DNA of 64,000 nucleotides. It comes from Plectrocnemia conspersa. Lineage: Eukaryota; Arthropoda; Insecta; Trichoptera; Polycentropodidae. Positions 12,840 through 24,344 of the stretch are shown piece by piece. Position 1 is the stretch's first letter; every line of letters begins with the position of its first letter. Made by a program: the position numbers and the translations under genes. The stretch covers positions 124,001 through 188,000 of the forward strand of contig VTFK01000216.1 of the NCBI GenBank assembly GCA_009617715.1, in the 5' to 3' direction. The notes under the pieces are model-generated. The model saw only the letters and a list, made by a program, of their open reading frames with translations, did not search any database and was not told where the DNA came from.

Positions 12840-13430
12840 TTTGATTTCTGACCCGCCGAGTCTAAAATATTTACAAAAGAATTTGCTGAATTATTCATAA
12901 AAGTAATGTAAAACACAAATTTGCACTACCCTGAAATTTTCGCTGACAAACTAGAATTGCGTTATAACTGATAATCATGCGTGTATGTTTATTACAACAA
13001 ACAAGTATCTCAATGAGTGCATTTTAAAGTGGCAACACAAAAAAGCACGTCACATTCAATTGAATGTCAAGATTTTATTTTATTTATTTAATCGTTATAA
13101 GACGGCAATAATTGTGGGCAAACAACTCGTGTATTTTACACTACGATAACGCACGTGAGCACACAGTTCATTACTTATTTGTGAAATTTTGGCCAAAAGC
13201 GACACCGTCGTGATGCCGAATCTACTGTAATCACCAAATATGACTCCCTGCGCCTTTATTCTGTTTTGAAAGATAAAGAAGATATTGAAATGACAACTTT
13301 TGCGACAATAGGGGAGATAAAGGCATAAACGCCGAGTAAGTCATACAAAATAATGTATTCTACAAATATTATATTCAATTGGAACTATTTTGAAGAGGAC
13401 AATTTATATTATATAAATAGTATTAGAATA
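12840..13430 (+). pseudogene. Decayed mariner-like transposase, C-terminal part (copy B)
   Basis: Broken frames include ATQKSTSHSIECQDFILF near 13032, the HDNA-type block near 13140 (CACTACGATAACGCACGTGA, eroded), and a terminal NWNYFEED-like tail near 13380 that matches the GDYFEGD-type C terminus of mariner proteins. It overlaps copy A in family coordinates, so it is a separate insertion or duplicate. No intact frame. Confidence 0.55.
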
Positions 13431-13679
13431 AATAAATACTTTTTGATAAAAATCAAAATTTTCATTTATTTTTTTTCATATCTCGTAATAGTCACTATAC
13501 CAGTGGGGCGTAAACTATTTTCATTTCAGGACTGCCATTTTGTTTGTGACCCATTGATGGAAGCTTATTAATCGTCAACATCGTTAAAGTGAAAATATTT
13601 TTGAGACTAAAATACTATAATTATATGAATTCAATATGAGATATGCGCTTTCAAAGAACTCATGATTTATTCTATTATA

Positions 13680-13805
13680 TATTCCACATTCTTCAAAACA
13701 ATATTTCACTATAGGTTGTTTTCAAAAAAGACATACATAACCTAACCTCAATTACTATATCGTATCATCTAATTCTTCCACAAAAACATTTTTTCCTTCT
13801 ATCTA
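13680..13805 (-). repeat. Single inverted copy of the 187 bp satellite
   Basis: The reverse complement contains TTTTTGTGGAAGAATTAGAT, GAGGTTAGGTTATGTATGTC and AAATATTGTTTTGAAGAATG, the same blocks in the same order as the tandem units at 16756-17545, but on the opposite strand and about 3 kb away. Confidence 0.65.
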
Positions 13806-13861
13806 TATTGGAAATCGTAAGTCACACGTCATCTTTATCACAAGATTTTTAAAAAAAGATC

Positions 13862-13963
13862 ATCTGGGAAATTTTTATTTATTTAGAGATGTTGCAAGAG
13901 CTAAAAAATATTATCTGGGAAATTTTTGTTCATCTTAGGATGTCGCGAGAGCTATGAAAAATT
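13862..13963 (+). repeat. 51 bp tandem repeat, two copies
   Basis: ATCTGGGAAATTTTTATTTA at 13862 recurs as ATCTGGGAAATTTTTGTTCA at 13913. Both continue into a GATGTTGC/GTCGCGAGAGCT block. Period 51 bases. Confidence 0.6.
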
Positions 13964-13999
13964 CATTTCGAATTTTTTTGTCAATTTATATACTAAAGG

Positions 14000-16750
14000 A
14001 GCTTAAAAAAAGCCCACTTCGGACATGTTTGTTCGAGGAGGACAAAAAATGACAAAAGAAGGGCTAAGGAAGACAAAATTTTTGAGGAGGATGTCTGGTT
14101 ACCTTATTGTCCGGCAGTTGATAAGAGACTGAGAGAGTACGCGATCTGCGTCGCGTTGCTTGGCACTCCATTTGATGGCTATTGGGGCTGTCTCGTGTTC
14201 GCTCCTACTGCAATAACAGAAATGATTATAAATTTAGATAATATAATTTTATTTCGCTACTTTACTGGTACTTGATTTTTGTTGAATAAAAGCCTCATTT
14301 TATTTGTCAAATAAATTTCTTTGAATTTTACGACCCCAAAAATTTTCTCTCGACTTTCCCTTGTGGGTCGGGATTTCATTCGATTGATTATTAATGATTA
14401 TTTATCCATTAAAAATAAATAGCTAGCGAAATTTTTGACTTATATTTTATCAATTCTTTTCGGTCATTTCTAATGTAAAAGTCATCTCTGTTTAAAAAAT
14501 TAAGTGTTTGTTAAATAATGATAATCTTGTTGACAATTTTGTTGCAGTTCTTTGATTTGCAGGAAATCAATATAGTAAGTATATTAAAAACGATATAAAT
14601 AAAGCGACTACCTCACATTTTTCCGGTATTTTTGGTTCTATTTTTTCATTTCTGTATATTAAATTCCGTGTTCATTTAATTCTGGGGTTCTTATCCTAAA
14701 GTGCACGTACCTTTAACATCCATAAAACTTTATCGAAAACAGATATTTAAATCATATTTTATGAATTGTGTCAATAAATGGTAGTACAAGTACAAAGAAA
14801 AATAACTGGTTAATATGAAGACTTGAAGCGCTTATTAAGATTAAGGGAAGAAATTCCACATATTCTAAAAGAAAGAAGACTTCAACAAAAAGGATTTTGT
14901 AGGATATTTTTCACAATATATTTAAGATATTATTATTCATATATTTTTCACTACCATAAAAAACTTCTAAAATTTAAGTTTCAAAACAAAATCCATATAA
15001 AACAAGCAATGAAATTTTTAATTTCGTTCGCAATAAATCTTTGTTGCAAACAAAATAAAAACTTCTTTGGAATGGTTGAAAAATCTAAAGTTGCCTAACA
15101 TTTTTAAATTAATTATTCTATGAACTACTATAGCTTACTTCATTATGATTATTATGATTCTCAAATATTTACACTTAAAACATGTGACTTGTTTAAACAG
15201 TAGAACGAGTGATAATAGTATATTATTGTTCGTTCAATGTCAGATAATTACACATAATACTACGATCCTAAACACCACACGTATGACGTATCATAGAAGA
15301 ATATTGACAATGACATAGTGAGACATTAAAATTGATCATGGTATATAGCGTGGTATAATTGAACATCTTCCACTAGTGTATACGTTGAATGAAAAAATAA
15401 TTCGCTATGATATAAAATGTGATCCTTTGACGCACGAACTGTTCTAATTCTGTGTTAAAAATTCGCTTAGAATTTTGACCGAGAACCCGGGGGAGAAATG
15501 GGTTAGTCACGTAGACGAGCTGAAGTACACTTGAAAGTGTTTTAATATGAATTATGAAAATAAGCCAGAATGTTTCATTGTGACTTATTTGATCTTTAAA
15601 AGTCGTTGAGAGCATTCTTTGGCCAGACAACTTCAAAACTGTGTATACAAAATGAATAAAAACGTACATAAAATTAATCGGTTTCCAATTAATTATTATA
15701 ATTAATTACTGTATCCAAGTTTATTAATTTTATATAAGTTCTAAACTTTAGAAATTACATAAAATTAATAAACTTGGATAAAGTAATTAATTATTCAGTT
15801 ATTCAAACGTGTTATTTGTTCAAATGCTGTTATGTCTAAACTATTAAATTACTTGCCACTTAATACTAAAGTAATTTGCTTGTATTTCCTGTCTTTACAC
15901 TGCAAAAATCACTCAACCTTGCCACATTATACAGATAATCATAAATCAAACATAATTTGATCCATTCAAAAAAAATCATTACCTAATAACGAGTCGCTAA
16001 TTTAAACGTAACGTTTCGATGTTGGCTTAACCATGAACTTGACTAAATCATAACACACGAATTCTGCCTGTTAACATCTTACATCACAAGTTATAAAACA
16101 GGAGATCTACCGCAATGACGTCGGTAATATATATGTATATTTCTTTTTGCTAACATATAATACGTGCGAAATTAATGTTGAATATATTTTTGCCCGTTTT
16201 ATTTTCGTATCTCTGCATTTTAACCATAAATCATCCAGATCTTCGTCGTTGGCGTTGATTCTGATTTTTTTTCTTACTAAGATTACGTACCTAAAATTTT
16301 TGCGAATTATATAATAAAAATGCGTGGCAAAAAGATGCATACATATCCATCACATAAATTCCATCACACAAACGGCTGATAAAATAAAGTATGTTTAGTC
16401 TGTTTGCACAAGTGATAATTGCAAAAAATTATCTTTTAATGTTATTTTGTGGACATGTACAAATGTACATCAGTAACAGTCTCAAGCATTAGTAACAGTA
16501 TTTCATCTTAGTTAGAATATAAGTTAGAATAATAGAATTTTAACTTTTATGCTTATATATTTTTTTAATTTAACTAAAGTTTTTTCTTAGTGTAGTAAGT
16601 AATCAATAATTTATTAATTTAAAATAATTATAGTTGAATTTTCGATTGTAATAATATATCTAATAAAATAGAAATCGAAATTAATAGAGTAATTGTAGTT
16701 CAATGTTAAAAATAAGCTAGTTTCGATTTTGTTTATTTAATAATAGTAAG
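14000..16750. other. Gene-free intergenic DNA with one strong hairpin
   Basis: I recognise no coding exon. The 91-codon frame at 14823-15098 has low-complexity Lys/Phe/Ile composition and no motif. The only structure is the inverted repeat at 15700-15792. Confidence 0.45.
15700..15792. repeat. Inverted repeat, arms of about 34 bp
   Basis: The left arm contains ATCCAAGTTTATTAATTTTA and the right arm TAAAATTAATAAACTTGGAT. Outer ends AATTAATTACT and AGTAATTAATT also pair. A loop of about 25 bases lies between. It may be a small foldback element. Confidence 0.7.
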
Positions 16751-16755
16751 ATCCC

Positions 16756-17545
16756 ACGGCAAGAATATGTTAACTGACATACGTGCGTTCTTTCAAATAA
16801 ATAGATTTTAATGACTTGAAAATGGCTAGATGTTAAAACAGTAAGTTAAGAATATGTTAACTACACTTTAGAAATAAAAATGTTGATGTTTCATGTTTTT
16901 GTGACTTGATTTACATAAAATTTTACTATACCATAAAAATATGATAAGAACATTTGAGGTTAAGTTATGCATGACTTTCTGAAAAACAACGAATAATGAA
17001 ATATGGTTTTGAAAATATATTAACTAAATTTCGAGAGAAAAAAAAAAATATTTTTATGTTTCATGTTTTTGTGGAAGAATTAATGTGACATGAATTAATT
17101 AAAATTAAATCTTATTATACCAGAAAAAAATAAAATAATATTTGAGGTTAGGTTATGTATATCTTTCTAAAAAACAACATATAGTAAAATATTGTTTTGA
17201 AAAATATGCTAACTACACTTTGAGAGAAGGAGAAAATGTTATGTTTCATGTTTTTGTGAAAGTATTAGATGATACACGAATTGATTTACATTAAATCTTA
17301 TTATACCAAAAAAATATTAAGATAATATTTGAGGTTAGGTTATGTATGTCTTTTTTAAAACAACTTATTGTAAAATATTGTTTTGAAGAATATGTTAACT
17401 ATACATTAGGAGAAGAATGCTTGTGTAAAATATTATAATTAGGTAATACATGAATTAATTGATATTAAATTTAATAATTACAAAAAATAATAATATAATA
17501 TGTGAGGTTATGTTATGCGTGTCTTTTTCTATTAAATGTATATGG
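16756..17545 (+). repeat. Satellite-like tandem repeat, unit 173-188 bp
   Basis: The phrase GAGGTTAGGTTATG (or one-base variants) starts units at 16956, 17144, 17331 and 17504. Each unit contains TTTTGAA, ATATGTTAACTA and usually TTTCATGTTTTTGTG and TTATTATACCA in the same order. A partial unit lies to the left from about 16756. The last unit is truncated. AT-rich and noncoding. Confidence 0.8.
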
Positions 17546-17697
17546 TCTTTATAATTAAAAAAATAGTAAATGTTAAATTACTTTTAACTACTATCACAAA
17601 GTAGACAATACAGAATTATACAGCTGTAGTTTTAGAATTGAAAGATCAAATGTATGAATAAATGACATATCTTTTATACATACTTATACTTTTTTTA

Positions 17698-17698
<1 letters not shown>

Positions 17699-17761
<63 letters not shown>
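17699..17761. repeat. (TA)n microsatellite
   Basis: About 31 uninterrupted TA dinucleotides, followed by an A tract. Confidence 0.98.
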
Positions 17762-17765
<4 letters not shown>

Positions 17766-18344
17766 ATACAGGTAAATTTCCGAATATTAAAATATTTCGG
17801 TCCTGCGTTTATGTATTTATCAAATTCTACTTTATGAGGCGTAAAATAATTAAAATAAAGGCATAATATTCCCTTTAAAAAATTTCAAACAATGCTGCTA
17901 AAAAAATCTAAAATTGCTTGGGGAGCGTACATGCAACTGCGTGCACACGATCAGAGACCACTAAGAATTAGAGAACACTCAAAATTATTTCATAGAGCTA
18001 GCATATTATAATACATGAAAATAACATTTATTTATTTAAGCTAATAAATTCTATAACACAACTATTTATTAATGTTGAAATTATTTGCCAAAGATAATTG
18101 ATGGTAAAGTATTATATTGGTATATAATATTTATATCGAACGTAATTTCTTATCGTTTGCTTTCAAGCTAATAATAGGGGCGTAAACCCAAAATGAAATT
18201 GATAGCTCTCGAACTGACTGCGTTAACGCAAATAGAGCATAGTTCCATATTCCTGACATATTTTCCTAAATGATTCATTAGTGAAATGAAGTGGACAAGT
18301 ATAATGACTAGGATTGCACACATAACGTAGATATTAACGTAGAT

Positions 18345-18530
18345 ATTACTCCAGAGACGTCATTTAGGGGGCTAGGTAGGAGCATTTGCCCCTCCCTCTT
18401 AAATTTGGCCAGAAAAATGCAAATACTTTGAATCTTAATGAAATCTAAATATTAAAAAGATACCACTGAATAGCCTAATTTTGCCCCCCCTCCGCTCCCC
18501 ATGGGAAAATCTGAAATGGCGTCCCTGATT
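18345..18530 (+). repeat. Dispersed repeat copy (CTGAAATGGCGTCCCTG family)
   Basis: It starts with a GACGTCATTTAGGGGGCTAG-like block, then GCCAGAAAAATGCAAATAC, TTGAATCTTAATGAAATC and a run of C, and ends TCTGAAATGGCGTCCCTG. The same order of blocks recurs at 18880-19065 and 6880-6990. Confidence 0.6.
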
Positions 18531-18596
18531 CTAAATCAAAAAAGTTGGGTTATCCCTCAAACAAAATCTACAGAAAACATAAAAAAATATATCGTC

Positions 18597-18801
18597 ACCG
18601 AATTTTGGTTAATAGGAGGGCGCAAAAAACAATTATCCCTTCTCAGAAGTCAAAAATCTACGTCAAAAGCAATAAAATCGTGTCGGTGCCGTTGCAGTGG
18701 GAACGCTCCGGCATGATTTTATTGCTTTTGACGTAGATTTTTGACTTCTGAGAAGGGATAATTGTTTTTTTGCGCTCTTCTATTAGGCAAAATTCGGTTT
18801 A
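18597..18801. repeat. Long near-perfect hairpin of the same repeat family
   Basis: Arms of about 85-90 bases at 18597-18682 and 18712-18801. AATTATCCCTTCTCAGAAGT pairs with ACTTCTGAGAAGGGATAATT, and TCTACGTCAAAAGCAATAAA pairs with TTTATTGCTTTTGACGTAGA. The 29-base loop is GC-rich and itself recurs, inverted, near 18880. An ATG frame crossing it (18501-18716) is a by-product of the palindrome. Confidence 0.85.
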
Positions 18802-18877
18802 GATGTGCTCCATTTGATTTTCACTTATTATAATTCGTAATATTATTATAAAAATTCTTAATACGAACGCTAGATAA

Positions 18878-19065
18878 CCGAGCGTTACCACTGCGACGGC
18901 GACGGCACGACTTTATTGCTTTTGACGTGGATTCTAACCAGAAAAATGCGTGTCATTTAATGCAATACCATGATTCTTAATGAAATCGAAATATTAAAAA
19001 ATCGAGCACTGACTGGCCAGCTTTTGCCCCCCCCCCCCTTCTTGAAAAAACCGAAACGAAAAAGC
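18878..19065 (+). repeat. Dispersed repeat copy adjoining the hairpin
   Basis: It contains GAGCGTTACCACTGCGACGG (the hairpin loop in the other orientation), then CTTTATTGCTTTTGACGTGG, CCAGAAAAATGCGTGTCA and a C run, ending in CTTGAAAAAACCGAAACG. It overlaps in sequence with the copies at 6.9 and 18.4 kb. Confidence 0.6.
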
Positions 19066-19182
19066 ATAAAAAATTGGATGAACTTGAATTTAAGTTCATT
19101 AGTATATTATTTTAATCTATAAACGCTTTTTAGGAACAAGGTTATAATAATATAAAAAAATCGACCCAAATATGAATATAGA

Positions 19183-19515
19183 GTACATACCTTGACATTA
19201 CTTGATTTGAGCAATAATTAATTAAGATAGTGTTTGTTTATTCACTTATATCGACAAAAGATAGCTTTGAGAATACCAACCATCTGCACAAATAACCAGA
19301 AGGGCAATTTAACGATCATTTCGAACAAATGAAAATAAATAGCAACTCATTTTGAAAGTAAGAAATTAATAATGGAAGAAAGAGAGAGCTCAGAGCTTAA
19401 TAATTGTTAATATTTCACTGATATTTATATAGAGCGATATAAATGTACATTCCTTGACATTACTTGATTTGCGCAATAATTAATTAAGATAGTGTTTGTA
19501 TATTCACGTATACAA
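19183..19515 (+). repeat. Two direct copies of a ~65 bp segment, 262 bp apart
   Basis: CTTGACATTACTTGATTTG, then AATAATTAATTAAGATAGTG and TTTGT, occur at 19191 and 19453 with few differences. Both are followed by TATTCAC. The intervening DNA is unrelated. Confidence 0.7.
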
Positions 19516-19519
19516 GCTC

Positions 19520-21700
19520 TGAACTAGAAAACGTCTCTATCGTATTTTTATATTCTTTATAAGCTAAATTAGCTCATTATTAGAAAAAAAAAACTCGATT
19601 TTAGTTAATCATCACGATATTAATCTGTGAGATTAGGAAAATTTAGGAAAACCTAACCCAATTATAATCATATAATGCTCATAAATTCCGATCTCTCAGG
19701 TACAATAAAAAAACACTAGGATTAAAATATGGATCGCTCAATTATTTCTCAACGACTTATATTTTATATTTAAATTTATATTAAAAATAAATTTTCAATA
19801 ATAACTTTCACTGAATCTAATAATTTTAAAAGCAAAGTAAAATTCGATGTTACTTAAAGTCGATGCTTAAAAATATTAATATTATGGTTGCCTCCTTATG
19901 AGCAAATAGTAAGAGATTATGAGCGTGAAATATATCTATGTATCAAATTAATTATAGTTTAAGTGTGCCTATTGGTTTAATTTAATTTATTTAAGCGAAT
20001 ATTAGATGTCTGTTAATATTTATAACGTAAATGGTTATCTATTATATTAGAAGTAAAATCAAGTTCAGGTATAAGATGTCTTAATAATGATTTTTTAATG
20101 ACTTTAACCTACCCCAGTTAATTCTGGAATTTGAGGTCGAAAAGGGAGCAATGAAACTCTGACTGACGAGTCTTAATTGATGACACGCAGAGGAGCTCTG
20201 GATCAGTTACTTGTAACATTTTAGTTAAGTATTTTCCGAGACCTTGAACGTCTCGAAATTGAGGATCGAATTGATTTAGCACGGAAATAGAACCGCTGAA
20301 AAGAAATTATAAATAGGCACTGAAATTGTGTCTCATATCTTTGGAAGTTATTTAGTTATTTCTGGCTCTGTATCCGAAAAAGAATGAACTTCAACAGGAC
20401 GAAGTTCAAGGTTAATAAACTTTTCAAATTGCGATGCTATAAATTACTACGGCCCAGTCTCGGTCTCAAAAATTTCGCCTCGATGATAAGGCGAATAAAA
20501 AATCCAGGGCTTTTCAATCTTATTTACTCCACTTTTCTTCGTACACTGAAGTATTTTATTGCATTCAACGTAAGATTTTATACCTAACAATAAAATATAT
20601 AAGAGATATTGTATTATAGGTTAATTTATGCGCTTTCAATTTAGTATATCAGTAAATTTTTAACCGGAAATAGATCTAGGGCATTATTATTCATTGCGCT
20701 ATTGTCGACCCATATTCATACTGTCAAGAAAACTGTGCTAAATCAATGATTGGCAATTGATGTTCACAAAACATTAAGTGAACATCTGTTACACATTCTC
20801 GATTGTATAGATCCAAGTGTTTCTCTTGGCATGTGAGCAAAAAATCATATATCCATTCATCGTCCCTGTTTTCATTGTCAGGTCAGGTTTCCCTCGATTA
20901 CCGTTATACACGAAGGTATACGTGAGTTGAGCTACCTGTTGAGTTCACAATGCAAAAATTTGTACCTGCAATCCTTCATAAAGAACCTTTTTAACCTGTA
21001 GCATAAAATGTTGAAAAGTTGCAAAACTACTCTCACATAAATATGGCTATGACCAAACGTAAGTATGATTAAATATATAATATGTACAAATGAGCGAGTT
21101 TTTGTCACGCTATCTCCATTGTCAAGGCATGAATTAAACATATCCTGTTTTACAGGTTCAGTGAACCAGCCACTGCCAAATCGATGAATTGCAAACAAAT
21201 ATTTATTATATATTGTGTCGCCCGGCTTCGCCTGAGGCAATCTTTGCCCAATATTCGACAAAAATAATTATATTCAAATCTGCTTGAAGCGCATTCAAAT
21301 TAATGTTATCAACATATAAATTGAAAGCTCTGTTAACTTTCAAGAATAATAAGATTTAGTACACTCATAGGTAAATCATAGGTAAGAATCTACTAGTAGT
21401 AAGTCTTGATAACTTTAGAACAGTACTTCCAAAAAAACTCATTTCATAAATGATACATTGGTAAATCTATCAGAAAATGGATATATTTATCTATTCCAAA
21501 AAATTCTTAGTATAGATTTCTGTTTGTAAATATGTCAAAGGCTTGGAAAGATGTGTTAAGATATATTTTTATTTTAGTTAAACATTAGCATTTTCCTTTA
21601 TTATTTAACGATTTTAACAAAAATAAGATAGAACAGCTGAGATATTTTCAAGGTCATTTTATAAATCTGATTAAAACTACTTATTGCTTCAACAAAAACC
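19520..21700. other. Intergenic DNA, no supported gene
   Basis: Nothing was recognised except a possible coding relic on the minus strand at about 20780-21261, listed separately. The frame at 20384-20587 has basic composition but no motif or conserved context. Confidence 0.4.
20780..21261 (-). pseudogene. Unrecognised possible coding relic
   Basis: A 109-codon frame at 20932-21261 starts MSNIGQRLPQAKPGDTIYNK. It keeps a protein-like composition (Trp, Gly, Pro, Asp, Arg) for about 57 residues before turning into AT-rich noise. A further stretch in another frame (NGNRGKPDLTMKTGTMNGY, about 20830-20890) also looks protein-like. I do not recognise the family. It could be the relic of a transposon or of a processed gene. 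No partner exons with good splice sites were found. Confidence 0.2.
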
Positions 21701-21717
21701 GTTATATTCTATATACG

Positions 21718-22930
21718 AGGTGTGTTATATATAGTACCATTGTTTTAAACCATATTGGATGTGAAGTTTGTGTTTGAAAGTCAAGCATAAACACAAATTT
21801 AGTCACACAATGTCACATATTTAGTCACCAATGATTTCTTTATTTTTAAAACGATGAAATCGAAGAATTTGCGTTCATTTTTGCATTATAAATGTATTGA
21901 GGCACAGTAAAGTAGTGGAACTACTGGAGAAACCTTTTAGCTAAGATGCTGTGTCCAAACGAATTTATGAATATTACCAACGTTTACAAGAGACACTGCT
22001 TAGCAACACCTGAGTTATTAACAAAAGGGTATTTTTTTAGAGGTTTGTTTTTCGAATTGGCAACACTTTTTCCAGCGACAGCCAATTTAACAGCTGACAG
22101 CTGATTTTTGCTAAGTTTGGTTTGCCATTTCACCATGAATAGACTTATGCCAGAACAACGCTTGCAAATTGTGCAAATTTATTTGGAAAATCGTGGTTCA
22201 GTTCGTGAATCTTACTGTGTCAAGTAATTCAAATAAACATGGATCTTTTACGCACAACGCATACTCTAATTGATAATACGTATCCGCAGAGACGTCGTAC
22301 AGTGCGCACCAAAGAAGTTGTTTTTGCTGTGAAGCGTAGTAATGAGTTAATTCGCTATCATGCACAGCAACTGGAGCTGCGTACATCCACTTTATGAAAG
22401 ATTTTAGTTTACGAGCTTACAAGATGCAACTCGTGCATGAATTGAAGCCCCTTGACTTGAATGGGCCGAAAACGAGATTGCTCTTGATCCTCATAATCAC
22501 CACAAAAACAAAAAAAGCACATAAAGTTCATTCGAATGCCAAGGTTATTCTCAATATTTTCTTATATTATTAAAAGTGAAGAGTAAAATAAGATCCGTTT
22601 TTACAAACAAAATTGTGGTGAACTTAGATTTTGCACTACGATAACGCATCCGCTCACTAAAACAAAAAATATTTATTCATCATAACTGACTTATGCGAAT
22701 TTTTCCTGTTCCCACAGATAATGAGGATATTTACAGGACAACGTTGTGTGACCACAGAGAAGATAAAGGCAATATTAGACGATTATACCAAATAGTGCAT
22801 TCCACAAACGTTTTGCAGATAGAAATAATCGATAATATAAGTGTATTCTATGTGATGATGACTATTAAAAAGAGAATGTTATTATTGAATAATACATAAA
22901 TATTTTTTATCACACCTTATATATGATATA
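21718..22930 (+). mobile_element. Decayed mariner element interrupted by a second mariner-like element
   Basis: The left end (ACGAGGTGTGTTATATATAG) and the right end (reverse complement TCATATATAAGGTGTGATAA) look like mariner terminal repeats. The N-terminal transposase remnant lies at 21870-22010 (VSKRIYEYYQRLQ-like). The frame is then broken by the insertion at about 22020-22490. It resumes near 22505 with KAHKVHSNAK-like sequence and an eroded HYDNA block at 22637, and ends near 22850. Many stops; dead. Confidence 0.65.
22030..22490 (+). mobile_element. Inserted fragment of a second mariner-like (MNRL..EQRLQIVQ) transposase
   Basis: ATG at 22135 opens MNRLMPEQRLQIVQIYLENR and reaches a stop after GSVRESYCVK. 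Later frames give RRTVRTKEVVFAVKRSNEL and an MQLVHELKPLDLN-like block near 22420. The upstream leader (AATTTAACAGCTGACAG, GTTTGCCATTTCACCATGA) also occurs, reversed, at 43210-43290, so it is part of the element. Only the N-terminal half is present. Confidence 0.7.
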
Positions 22931-22934
22931 ATAT

Positions 22935-24200
22935 TTTTTTTAAAATTGATTACTCTTTTCTCTGAGATTTTTTAACAGAGCTACATTTTTTAGTTTTTGA
23001 AAACAAGTTTCTTACTGCGTGGCCTAAAGTAGCGTTCTTTAATGTTAAAAACTAATAATAAACATTATATGTAGAAAAAATTGGGAGATAAAAGAAGATT
23101 AATTTGGCAGGAAGCCTAGACTTTTAATTACTAAACTTAATCGCCCCATCATTAGCTGTTATGATTCATCATTATTATGCATATTTTGAGAAAATTGACA
23201 AATTCAAAAAAAAAAAAAAAACGGTCCCTCTTTTATTATTTTTGTGTTCTATCAAATTTATCATATATAATACATTATTTCAGTTTTTGATTTTTATAAT
23301 TCTATTTTCGTGTTTTTATTTTTTTATATATTCATTGTGCTGTTTGTAGTTGCGCAATTTTGGCACTCAGTCTTTTGTCCGCGCTTTTTTGTCGACGCTC
23401 TTTTGTCCTACGCATTATTGACGGGACTTCATATTAGCAGTAAAGTTATGATATAATAATATTATTGAAGCACTGATTGATATTAATTTTAAATCTACAA
23501 AACGAGAAGAGAGATAAGAAGCTTATAAAATAAAACAATATGTATTTATTTGTGTTCCTTTACACAAAGTTATGAACGAAATAAATTTTGTATCAAAAAC
23601 TCGACAAAACCTATATGTACTGTTGGACGGAGCGACAGAAATGTTAAATCACATTAAAAACAATATAAACATTATTAGAAGTTCGTATGAAGAAACAAAA
23701 TGTAATGTGAAAAAATTGTCAAAGAAGTGGAAATTGGATAGTGGTTGGCAAAAAAAATCAAACGACATTTTGACGAACTGAGTTCCATTATCATTTTCAA
23801 AACGAATAGCAATTATTTAAAATTCATTATTTTATAACAGTATTGATAAAATTTTATAATAAATAAATCAACATGTGTAACTTGACAGGGTTTTTTTATT
23901 ACGCTAACTAATTTAAAACTATACTTTAGATATTGACTTGTTCTACTAACAAAACAAAATATATATTGCTTTCCTTTATATGGCAATAAATATAAATATT
24001 AAAAAATATGCTTATTACATTTAACTAATAAAATACATTTATATAATTGAGTTATATATGAATTTTAGTTTTATTAATAATAAATAATACGTGAACATAT
24101 TTTAAATAATACAATAATAATTTAATATGTGTTATAACTATTTTAGAAGTAATAAAATTAATTATTTTTGAACAAATTAAAAGTTTGTATTTTTTAAGGT
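22935..24200. other. Intergenic DNA upstream of IDH2 with one small ORF
   Basis: No known gene. It holds a poly-A tract near 23207, three spaced copies of CTTTTGTC/CTTTTTTGTC at 23370-23408, and the 69-codon ORF at 23572-23781. Confidence 0.4.
23572..23781 (+). CDS. Small unrecognised ORF, 69 codons
   Basis: Starts MNEINFVSKTRQNLYVLLDG and ends with a normal stop. Composition is hydrophilic and helix-prone (Lys, Asn, Glu, spaced Leu/Ile), unlike most AT-noise frames nearby. The leader is AAAGTTATGAAC. I recognise no family, and splice sites linking it to other exons are not evident. It could be a micro-peptide gene, an exon of something larger, or chance. Confidence 0.2.
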   Translation: MNEINFVSKTRQNLYVLLDGATEMLNHIKNNINIIRSSYEETKCNVKKLSKKWKLDSGWQKKSNDILTN

Positions 24201-24344
24201 CGCGCAATTGCGCGTTATTGCCAAATAGTAGCAAAAAAATCGCAAAATCGCGCATGCGTATTGAGAATGAGCTGAAACGGCGGCAGTGCGCGGTTGGCTG
24301 TCGCAGTGTGGGGTCGTATCATCACTGGTCCATTCATCGGCAAT
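24201..24344 (+). promoter_or_regulatory. Candidate IDH2 promoter / 5' UTR
   Basis: Relatively GC-rich compared with its flanks. It contains the perfect palindrome CGCGCAATTGCGCG at 24201-24214 and CGCGCATGCGTA near 24249, one mismatch from the NRF-1 consensus (YGCGCAYGCGCR), a factor known for nuclear genes of mitochondrial proteins. The ATG context is CAATATGG. The transcription start cannot be read from the sequence. Confidence 0.4.

Noticed and set aside
17504..17761. Possible functional element in the TA run next to the satellite
   Set aside because: A plain microsatellite explains it; no flanking structure.
18501..18736. Two overlapping plus-strand frames of 63 and 71 codons
   Set aside because: They cross the long hairpin repeat; the open reading is a by-product of repeat sequence.
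22198..22386. Minus-strand frame resembling a plus-strand frame at 42941-43156 (shared CALYDV-ADxYYQL)
   Set aside because: The similarity arises because both are the antisense of the same mariner-like transposase; it is not a conserved gene.
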